Origin: an uncultured Mitsuokella sp.
Lineage (GTDB): Bacteria > Bacillota > Negativicutes > Selenomonadales > Selenomonadaceae
Direction of reading: 5' to 3'
Length of the DNA stretch: 64,000 nt
Assembly: GCA_945877355.1 (NCBI GenBank)
Contig: CAMCRT010000004.1
Span: forward strand, 1-64,000
This document shows positions 57,343-64,000 of this stretch, in pieces (within the stretch, counting starts at the first letter, position 1; the number at the start of each line of letters is the position of its first letter). A program made the translations under genes and the position numbers. Under the pieces are notes generated by a model. The model made no database searches, had not been told where the DNA came from, and saw nothing but the letters and a program-made list of their open reading frames with translations.

Positions 57343-58305
57343 TCAGTTCTGCTCGGTCTTGCCGAAGAGCTGGCTGACGGAGCGGTGGCTTTGGATGCGC
57401 ATGATGACGTCGCCGATGGCATCGGCGAGGGTCAGGACGACGAGCTTGTCGGACTCCTTCTCCGGCGGGAGGGGAATCGTGTCCGTGATGACGAGCTTCT
57501 CGATGTCGGAGTCATTGATGCGCTGGACAGCGGGATCCGAGAGGATGGCGTGGGAGCAGGCGGCGAAGATGTGCTTTGCGCCGTGCTTCTTCAGTGCCTT
57601 TGCACCCTCGCAGAGGGAGCCGGCCGTGTCTACGATGTCGTCGATGATGACGGCTGTCTTGTCCTTCACGTCTCCGATGAGGTTCATGACCTCGGCACAG
57701 CCCGGTGCAGGGCGGCGCTTCTCGATGATGGCGATGGGCGCATGGAGGTGATCCGCCAGGATGCGGGCGCGGGTGACGCCGCCGAGATCCGGGGAAACCA
57801 CCACCACATCCTCCAGCTTCTTGCTGCGAAGATGCTTTGCGATGACGGGAGCTGCTGCCAGGTGATCCACCGGAATATCGAAGAAGCCCTGGATCTGGCC
57901 CGCATGGAGGTCCACCGTCACGACGCGGGTGACGCCGGCTGTCGTCATGAGGTTCGCCACGAGCTTGGCGGAGATGGGCTCCCGGCCCCGGGTCTTGCGA
58001 TCCTGGCGAGCATAGGCATAGTAGGGAACGACTGCCGTGATGCTGTGGGCAGAGGCTCTCTTGCAGGCATCCGCCATGATGAGGAGCTCCATGAGGTTGT
58101 CGTTGACAGGCTGGGAGGTGGGCTGGATGATGAAGATGTCCTTGCCGCGGATGCTCTCCCCTATCATCACCTGCGTCTCACCATTGTTGAAATGACCGAC
58201 GTGTGCATCGCAGAGATTGACGCCGATATGGTCGGCGATCTTCTTTGCCAGGTCCGGGTTGGCATTGCCCGCGAGGATGCACAGATTTCCAGTGTCTAAA
58301 GCCAT
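57343..58305 (-). CDS. prs: Ribose-phosphate pyrophosphokinase
   Basis: A 320-residue enzyme making PRPP from ribose-5-phosphate and ATP. SQPVNDNLMELLIMADACKR, YYAYARQDRKTRGREPISAK, the PRPP loop VIIDDIVDTAGSL and VSPDLGGVTRAR are intact. It follows glmU, the usual Firmicute pairing, after a 167-base gap without another gene. The start is set by GGAGG 11 bases upstream. Confidence 0.97.
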   Translation of the reverse strand: MALDTGNLCILAGNANPDLAKKIADHIGVNLCDAHVGHFNNGETQVMIGESIRGKDIFIIQPTSQPVNDNLMELLIMADACKRASAHSITAVVPYYAYARQDRKTRGREPISAKLVANLMTTAGVTRVVTVDLHAGQIQGFFDIPVDHLAAAPVIAKHLRSKKLEDVVVVSPDLGGVTRARILADHLHAPIAIIEKRRPAPGCAEVMNLIGDVKDKTAVIIDDIVDTAGSLCEGAKALKKHGAKHIFAACSHAILSDPAVQRINDSDIEKLVITDTIPLPPEKESDKLVVLTLADAIGDVIMRIQSHRSVSQLFGKTEQN

Positions 58306-58472
58306 TTTGATAAAAACCTCCACGTCGAAGCCCGCCCAATCGCGAAGCTCCTTGAATCAAACAATACACAAAGCGCACTGCGCTACAGGATTAGTATAGC
58401 ATAAACGTCCCAAATTTGTATAGTACGGGACTGCTGATATTTTGTCTAAAAATTTTTGCCGCAGCAAAGCGC

Positions 58473-59837
58473 TCACTTGCGCTTGTCCACCCAGCCCTCG
58501 ATGGTCTTTTGCCGCTCCCGAGCCACGGCGAGCGTCCCCGGCGCCACGTCCTTCGTGATGGTGGAGCCTGCCGCGATGTAGGCGCCTTCGCCGATGGAGA
58601 CGGGGGCCACGAGATTCGAGTTGCAGCCCACGAAGGCATTGTCGCCGATCTTCGTGCGGTGCTTCACCTTGCCGTCGTAGTTGACGGTGATGGTGCCGCA
58701 GCCCATGTTGACGTTCTCCCCCATGTCGCAGTCGCCGATGTAGGAGAGATGCGGCAGCTTCGAGCCCTTGCCAATGACGGAGTTCTTGACCTCGATGAAG
58801 TTGTCGATCTTGACATTCTCGCAGATGTGGGCGTTCGGCCGCAGGTGGACGAACTGGCCAAGGGCGACATTATCCTCCACCTCGCAGTCGTGGGCATAGA
58901 GGAACTGGCAGGTGACGCCATTTCCCATGCGGACATTCTGCATGCGCACGGAGGGGCCGATCTCGCACTCCTCGCCGATGGTGGTGCCCGCCTCGAGCCA
59001 GGTCATGGGGTAGATGACGGTATCCCTGCCCACGGTGACATCTGCATCGATGTAGGTAGTATTGGGGTCCATGATCGTGACGCCCTCTGTCATGAGCTCC
59101 TCGTTCTTACGGCGGCGCAGAATGCGTTCAGCCCCCGCCAGCTGTGCCCGGGAATTGATGCCGAGGGTGTCCTCCACATCGTCCGCCGCCACGGCCCAGA
59201 TCTTCTCGCCCTTACCCCGCAGGATGGAGATGACATCCGGGAGGTAATACTCGCCCTGGGCATTGTCATTGCCCACCTGGGCGAGGGCCTCGAAGAGGGA
59301 CTCGATATCGAAGCAGTAGATGCCCGCATTCGCTTCCCTGACCTTCCGCTCCTCCTCTGTCGCGTCCTTCTGCTCCACGATCTTCACCACGGTGCCGTCC
59401 TGAGCCCGGATGATGCGGCCGTAGCCCGTGGCATCGTCAAAGATGGCCGTGAGGATCGTCGCCTTTGCCTTCGCCTCCTCGTGCTCCTTCGCAAGGCGGG
59501 CGAGGAGCTTTGGCGTCAGGAGGGGCGTGTCGCCGCAGAGCACCATGAGCGTGCCCTTCTCCCCGGCGAGAAGGTCCTTTGCCTGGAGGACGGCGTGGCC
59601 CGTGCCCAGCTGCTCAGCCTGGGTGACGCACTCGACCTGGCTGCCGATGGCCTCCCGCACCAGGTCGCCGCCAAAGCCTGTGACGACGATCTGTCGCCGG
59701 GCTCCCGCTGCCTTTGCCGCGTCCAGCACATGCTGCACCATGGCCTTGCCCGCTGCCTTATGGAGCACCTTCGGCAGGCGGGACTTCATGCGGGTTCCCT
59801 TGCCTGCTGCCAGTATGACTGTAATGAAATCTGCCAT
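58473..59837 (-). CDS. glmU: Bifunctional GlmU (UDP-GlcNAc synthesis)
   Basis: A 454-residue enzyme: N-terminal uridylyltransferase (VILAAGKGTRMKSRLPKVLH, LMVLCGDTPLLTPKLLARL) and C-terminal left-handed beta-helix acetyltransferase with hexapeptide repeats (NVNMGCGTITVNYDGKVKHR). It makes UDP-GlcNAc for peptidoglycan and lipid A. The ATG (MADFITVILAAG) is chosen over an upstream start. Confidence 0.97.
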   Translation of the reverse strand: MADFITVILAAGKGTRMKSRLPKVLHKAAGKAMVQHVLDAAKAAGARRQIVVTGFGGDLVREAIGSQVECVTQAEQLGTGHAVLQAKDLLAGEKGTLMVLCGDTPLLTPKLLARLAKEHEEAKAKATILTAIFDDATGYGRIIRAQDGTVVKIVEQKDATEEERKVREANAGIYCFDIESLFEALAQVGNDNAQGEYYLPDVISILRGKGEKIWAVAADDVEDTLGINSRAQLAGAERILRRRKNEELMTEGVTIMDPNTTYIDADVTVGRDTVIYPMTWLEAGTTIGEECEIGPSVRMQNVRMGNGVTCQFLYAHDCEVEDNVALGQFVHLRPNAHICENVKIDNFIEVKNSVIGKGSKLPHLSYIGDCDMGENVNMGCGTITVNYDGKVKHRTKIGDNAFVGCNSNLVAPVSIGEGAYIAAGSTITKDVAPGTLAVARERQKTIEGWVDKRK

Positions 59838-59862
59838 TGTCTTGCTCTCCTCCATCGATTCC

Positions 59863-60603
59863 TTATTTGCTTTCCTTATCCGCGTCTTTTTTCTTCTCGG
59901 CGGACGGTTTCTTTTCCTTTTCCTGCTTGCGGGCCTCTATGGCGAGCATGAGGGTCTTTTCCGACCGTTCCATGTGGCGCTGGGCTGCCTTTCTCGCTGC
60001 CTTCCTGTCGCCCGCCGCGATGGCCTCCACGATGGCCCGGTGCTCCTCAAGAGTCGCCTCCAGGCGGCCGGGATAGGACATGGACAGGGTGCGGAAGCGG
60101 GTGAGCTGATCCCGGAGGTTCGAGATGATGCCCACGAGCCGCTCATTGCGGGCCGCATGGTAGAGAAGATCGTGAAACTCGATATCCGTCTCCACGATTT
60201 TCTCCATGTTGCCCTCTTTGATGTAGCCGCCGATGATGACGAGGAGCCGCTGCAGGTGCTCCAGCTCGTCCTCTGTGATATGCTCGGCAGCGAGGCCATT
60301 CGACAGTGCCTCGAGAGCCGTGCGGATCTCGAAGATCTCGCAGATATCCCGGATGGACATATCCGCCACGTAGGTGCCCCGACGGGGCATCATGACCACG
60401 TAGCCCTCCAGCTCCAGCTTGCGGATGGCCTCCCGCACCGGCGTGCGGCTGACGCCCAGCTCCTCAGCCAGCTGGATCTCCATGATGCGTTCGCCGGGGC
60501 GCAGGACGCCCTTTCGTATGGCCTCGCGAAGGGCCTCGCAGACCACCTCGCGCAGGGGCTGATAGCTGTCCAGCCGTATCGGTGCCAGCTTTTTTTCCTC
60601 CAT
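59863..60603 (-). CDS. GntR/FCD-family transcription regulator
   Basis: A 246-residue regulator: winged helix (LREAIRKGVLRPGERIMEIQ, GVSRTPVREAIRKLELEGYV) and a helical FCD ligand domain (DICEIFEIRTALEALSNGLA, DIEFHDLLYHAARN). The C-terminus is a Lys/Glu tail. It sits between ispE and glmU, 10 and 25 bases away, so is probably cotranscribed with them. Ligand unknown. Confidence 0.93.
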   Translation of the reverse strand: MEEKKLAPIRLDSYQPLREVVCEALREAIRKGVLRPGERIMEIQLAEELGVSRTPVREAIRKLELEGYVVMMPRRGTYVADMSIRDICEIFEIRTALEALSNGLAAEHITEDELEHLQRLLVIIGGYIKEGNMEKIVETDIEFHDLLYHAARNERLVGIISNLRDQLTRFRTLSMSYPGRLEATLEEHRAIVEAIAAGDRKAARKAAQRHMERSEKTLMLAIEARKQEKEKKPSAEKKKDADKESK

Positions 60604-60613
60604 CGTATCCCTC

Positions 60614-61474
60614 CTATGCCTTCCGGCCGCGGGTCTCTGTCAGGATGACCTCCGCATGCTCTACATCCGCGAAGGCATCACGTATTCTTTCTGCCTGCTC
60701 CCTCGTCTCCGCCAGGGCAAAGACGGTGGGGCCGCTGCCGCTCATCATGGCGGCGAGAGCCCCCGCTCCCAGCATCCTATCCTTGTATTCCTGGATGACG
60801 GGGTGCTCCCCTATACTAACACGTTCCAGCGCATTGCACAACAAGCGGGCTATCTCCTTCCGGTCTCCTGATGCCAGGGCCGCCTCCATCGCCGCGTTAT
60901 CCGGGCGGCGATCCGTGCCCTCCTTGTCATAGGTGCGGTAGGCCCAGGGGGTGGAGATGGAGATAGGCGGCTTTGCGAGCACCACGTAGAAGTGAGGCAC
61001 CGCAGGCAGTCGCCGGAGCTTCTCCCCTCGCCCAGTGGCGAGCATCGTGCCCCCCATGAGGGAGAAGGGGATGTCGGAGCCCAGCTCCGCTCCCAGGGAG
61101 CAAAGCTCCTCATCAGTCACGGGGATATCGTAGAGCCGCGTCATGGCGACGAGGGCCGCCGCCGCATCGGCGCTTCCCCCGGCGAGGCCCGCAGCGATGG
61201 GGATGCGCTTTTTGAGGCGGATTGCAGCGCCGCCCTTGATACCGTAGCGCTCCTTGACGAGGGCTGCCGCCCGCCAGGCGAGGTTCCGCTCGTCGCTCTC
61301 CAGCCCCTCCCGGTTATGGACGAGGGAGATGGCTCCCTCCGTCTTTTCCAGGTCGAGGGTATCGGAGAGTGCCAGGGACTGCATGACCATGGCTACCTCG
61401 TGAAAACCATCCGGGCGCGTCCCCAGGATATCGAGCGTCAGATTGATTTTTGCATAGCCTTCCACCGTAATCAA
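60614..61474 (-). CDS. ispE: 4-diphosphocytidyl-2-C-methyl-D-erythritol kinase
   Basis: A 286-residue GHMP kinase of the MEP isoprenoid pathway. YAKINLTLDILGTRPDGFHE and the ATP loop PIAAGLAGGSADAAAALVAM are diagnostic. TTG start after GAGGTG. First gene of ispE-gntR-glmU-prs; the divergent promoter region upstream is only about 130 bases. Confidence 0.96.
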   Translation of the reverse strand: MITVEGYAKINLTLDILGTRPDGFHEVAMVMQSLALSDTLDLEKTEGAISLVHNREGLESDERNLAWRAAALVKERYGIKGGAAIRLKKRIPIAAGLAGGSADAAAALVAMTRLYDIPVTDEELCSLGAELGSDIPFSLMGGTMLATGRGEKLRRLPAVPHFYVVLAKPPISISTPWAYRTYDKEGTDRRPDNAAMEAALASGDRKEIARLLCNALERVSIGEHPVIQEYKDRMLGAGALAAMMSGSGPTVFALAETREQAERIRDAFADVEHAEVILTETRGRKA

Positions 61475-61604
61475 CGTTGCACCTCATTGACATTTTCAAA
61501 GATTTGTCCGATAGTATCTAGTGCGGCAATGTATTTTATCCGCACCGATACATCCTATTTCATCAAAACACTACTATCTTATCATAAACGGAGCTGTTTT
61601 TTCC

Positions 61605-62909
61605 ATGGAAAACTTCTCTTTTTTGCGCTATTACCTGCCCTTCTCCCTGATTCTCGCCATAAATATCGCCTTTGGCTGGCATTTTGCAGGTCTCACCCTT
61701 TGGGAGAGCCTCTCCATCCTTCTGACGGTTCTCTTTGCCATGCTCCCCTTCGGCCCATTGCTTGCGGTACGTCCGGCCCTGCAGCGGGGTCGGAAACGCG
61801 GGCGGATCCTTGGCTTTACGTTCACCTCGAGCTGGGCTCTCCATACCCTCTCCCAGGTGGACACCCTCGCCCTCGCAAAAAACGGCGTGGTGACGAGCGG
61901 CCATCCCTACATCAAGGCCCTCATCGGCGAGGGCACCACCAAGCTCTCCCTGCTGGCGCTTGCCGCCTCAGTGGAGCGAAAGGCAACCCATCCCGTGGGA
62001 AGGGCCATCTACGCCACGGCTATGCGCAACCGCTGCCGCCTCCAGATGCCCTCCGCCCTCTCGGAGCTCTCCGGTCTCGGCGCCGAGGGGCTCATCGCTC
62101 GGACCCCCGTCCGGGTGGGAAAGGGGAAATGGCTCCAGGAGGAAGGGGTAGAGATCAGCGCCGCGCTCCTGACCCAGGGAGACCAGATCGCCTGCCAGGG
62201 GCTCACGCCCCTCTACGTCAGCAATGGCCGTCACTGCCGCGGCATCATCGTCATGGCAGATGATATGCCGGAGGGCACGGCGGGTGCCATGCGAAAGCTG
62301 CGGAAGCTCGGGCTCCATACGATCCTCCTGACCGGCGAGGGCCGGCGGGTGGCGAATGCCATCCGGGAGGAGGCGGATATGGACGAGGCCCGGGCAAACC
62401 TCACGGCGGAAGGAAAGGCCCGGGAGGTCCAGCTCCTGCGCACGAAGGGAAAGACCATCGCCCTGGCTGGAGAATGGGCACGGGACGAGCTGGCCCTGAA
62501 GGAGGCCGATGTCCGCATCGCCCTTCTGCGTCCCCAGGGGACGCCCGGCTCCCCTCTCGATGTGACAGCGGAGGATACAGCAGCGGAAGCAACCGAACGC
62601 AGCGAGTAGGGCCCCATACATTCGGAGGATTCCGACGGAAACACGCCCGTTTACGACGGCTCCACCTATGACCTTTTGGTACATTCCGGAAATCTCGCCA
62701 GCATCCCAGATGCCATCGCCCTCGCTCGCCATACGACGAATGTCATACGTACCGGAAAAGTGCTCTCCCTCGTGGGAAGCCTTCTGCTTGCCCTTGCGGC
62801 GACAGGCCTTCCCCGCGCCTTTGGTTTGCCCTTTCTCCCGACCTATGCGGCAATAGGCCTAAATTTTTTTCTTGCGGGAATAATTTTTTTGAATGCCCGC
62901 AGGGCTTGA
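61605..62909 (+). pseudogene. Degenerate P-type (heavy-metal) ATPase relic with in-frame TAG
   Basis: The frame starts MENFSFLRYYLPFSLILAIN and is read to a TAG at 62607-62609. It continues open in the same frame to 62909, where SIPDAIALARHTTNVIRTGK and two hydrophobic segments resemble the last part of a P1B ATPase. Only the second half of such a pump is present: no A-domain. Key motifs are lost: the metal site CPC is LPF, the phosphorylated DKTGT is AKNGV in VDTLALAKNGVVTSGHP, and GDGxND is GEWARD. A remnant N-domain (SVERKATHPVGRAIYATAM) is visible. Probably decaying, though it has kept a long open frame. Confidence 0.7.
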
Positions 62910-62979
62910 TACTGCGCCTTTTGTCGCAGTATTCTCAGTTACAATAATAATTCTTTTTGACGAATCTCTCTATTTATCA

Positions 62980-63008
62980 TTGTTATCTGAATTGTTTTGC
63001 GCTATAAT
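62980..63008 (+). promoter_or_regulatory. cydA promoter
   Basis: TTGTTA and a perfect TATAAT are 17 bases apart on the plus strand, about 70 bases before cydA. A hairpin TACTGCG / CGCAGTA upstream at 62910-62931 may end the relic gene. Confidence 0.7.
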
Positions 63009-63075
63009 AAACAACGAGTTCCATTTCAGTATCTTTTCATGGATACATGGATATATCTTTAAGGAGGTTATCAAA

Positions 63076-64000
63076 TTGGAAGCCATGTTCCTATCGCGAT
63101 GGCAGTTCGCCATCACAACGGTCTACCACTTCCTGTTCGTCCCCGTGACACTCGGCCTCTCCGTCTTTGTCGCACTGCTTGAGACATGCTATGTGCGCAC
63201 GAAGAAGCCGGAGTGGAAGGGTGCGTGCAAGAAGCTCGTCCAGTTCTTCGGCGCACTCTTCATCATCAACTTCTCCATGGGTGTCGTCACCGGTATCGTG
63301 CAGGAGTTCCACTTCGGCATGAACTGGTCGGAATACGCCCGCTTCATGGGCGACATCTTCGGCGCCCCGCTGGCCCTCGAGGCCCTCACTGCCTTCTTCC
63401 TGGAGTCCACCATGCTCGGCGTCTGGATCTTCGGCTGGAAGCGCCTGTCGGAGAAGGCCCACTGCGTGACGATTTGGCTTGTGGCCATCGCCAGCAACCT
63501 GTCCGCCTTCTGGATCCTGGTGGCGAACTCCTTCATGCAGCATCCGGTGGGCTACGTGCTCAACAATGGCCGCGCGGAGATGCAGGACTTCTTCGCGCTG
63601 CTCACGAACCACTACGTCCTCGGCGAGTACACCCACACCTTCTTCGCAGGGTGGGCTACGGCAGGCTTCGTGGTCGTCGCCGTGTCCGCCTGGAAGGTGC
63701 TCCACGACGAGAAGTCCCGCAACGCCTTCCGCCAGACCCTGAAGAGCGGCGCCCTCTTCATGCTCATCGGCCTTCTGTGCTCTGCTGGCACGGGTCACTT
63801 CCATGCCCAGTATCTCGAGCAGGCAAACCCAATGAAGCTCGCAGCGATGGAAGCCCTCTGGGAGGATGAAAATCCTGCCCCCTTTGCCGTCTATGCGAAT
63901 ATCAATGAAAAGACCCACAAGAACGACTCGGAACTCACCATCCCCGGCCTCTTCTCCTTCATGGTCTACAACACGCCCTCGGGAGAGGTTCGCGGCATGA
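63076..64000 (+). CDS. cydA: Cytochrome bd oxidase subunit I, N-terminal part (runs off the window)
   Basis: 308 codons are present. RWQFAITTVYHFLFVPVTLG carries the heme b595 His, followed by the GVVTGIVQEFHFGMNWSEYA and ALEALTAFFLESTMLGVW helices with the conserved Glu residues, and GTGHFHAQYL further on. It is a high-affinity quinol oxidase used by anaerobes to remove oxygen. TTG start 8 bases after AAGGAGG; an ATG three codons in is a weaker option. Confidence 0.96.
   Translation, partial: MEAMFLSRWQFAITTVYHFLFVPVTLGLSVFVALLETCYVRTKKPEWKGACKKLVQFFGALFIINFSMGVVTGIVQEFHFGMNWSEYARFMGDIFGAPLALEALTAFFLESTMLGVWIFGWKRLSEKAHCVTIWLVAIASNLSAFWILVANSFMQHPVGYVLNNGRAEMQDFFALLTNHYVLGEYTHTFFAGWATAGFVVVAVSAWKVLHDEKSRNAFRQTLKSGALFMLIGLLCSAGTGHFHAQYLEQANPMKLAAMEALWEDENPAPFAVYANINEKTHKNDSELTIPGLFSFMVYNTPSGEVRGM

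Overview
The window reads as a chromosomal segment of a diderm Firmicute (class Negativicutes, most likely a Selenomonas/Mitsuokella-type member of the Selenomonadales). The ribosomal gene order, the zinc-ribbon S14 and the many Rho-independent terminators are Firmicute-like. The RND pump with lipoprotein adaptor, the secretin, Amt/GlnK and a Tat operon next to menaquinone genes point to an outer membrane and anaerobic respiration. Family placement is inferred from protein resemblance; no database search was possible. UUG and GUG starts with good ribosome binding sites are frequent. I saw no CRISPR array, insertion sequence, phage or rRNA gene.

Layout. (1) 1-2.7 kb, minus strand: polyprenyl diphosphate synthase, two TatA-type proteins, TatC and the 5' end of a UbiD-type decarboxylase, i.e. 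quinone synthesis plus Tat export. (2) 2.9-22.1 kb, minus strand: one nearly continuous str-S10-spc-alpha cluster (L7Ae-like, rpsL, rpsG, fusA, tuf, S10 through L15, secY, adk, infA, L36, S13, S11, S4, rpoA, L17). It is driven by a strong promoter near 22.15 kb, has no rpoBC upstream and no map between adk and infA, and carries an internal terminator after adk. (3) 22.3-30.7 kb: transketolase, a HEPN-MNT pair, an AroH chorismate mutase, a YgbA-like Cys protein, sucCD, an iron-type dehydrogenase and galM. (4) 30.8-37.9 kb: a tetrapyrrole operon from glutamyl-tRNA to uroporphyrinogen III and precorrin-2/sirohydrochlorin (sirC-like, hemA, hemC, cobA-hemD, hemB, a small ORF, hemL). (5) 38-43.5 kb: a secretin-centred envelope cluster (AAA ATPase, two membrane proteins, PilP-like protein, secretin, NarL-type regulator) in which the AAA gene is visibly truncated. 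(6) 43.7-48.9 kb: a small protein, a methionine gamma-lyase-like PLP enzyme, a two-domain glycosyltransferase and amt-glnK. The amt leader carries two terminators, each overlapping a small hairpin with the same AAAGGC hexaloop. (7) 49-54 kb: RND pump and adaptor with a divergent MarR regulator and a palindromic operator. (8) 54-58 kb: orphan DhaL, gltX, two tRNA-Glu genes and a TauE-type transporter. (9) 57.3-61.5 kb, minus strand: ispE, a GntR/FCD regulator, glmU and prs. (10) 61.6-64 kb: a P-type ATPase relic with an in-frame stop, then the 5' part of cydA.

Themes: glutamate links gltX and the tRNA-Glu genes to HemA, and Amt/GlnK covers ammonium. HepT, UbiD, Tat and CydA serve anaerobic and microaerobic respiration. 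The most notable observations are the tandem hexaloop terminators before amt, the secretin cluster with its deletion scar, the folded adk-infA junction, the hem-operon palindrome, and the dead P-type ATPase before cydA.
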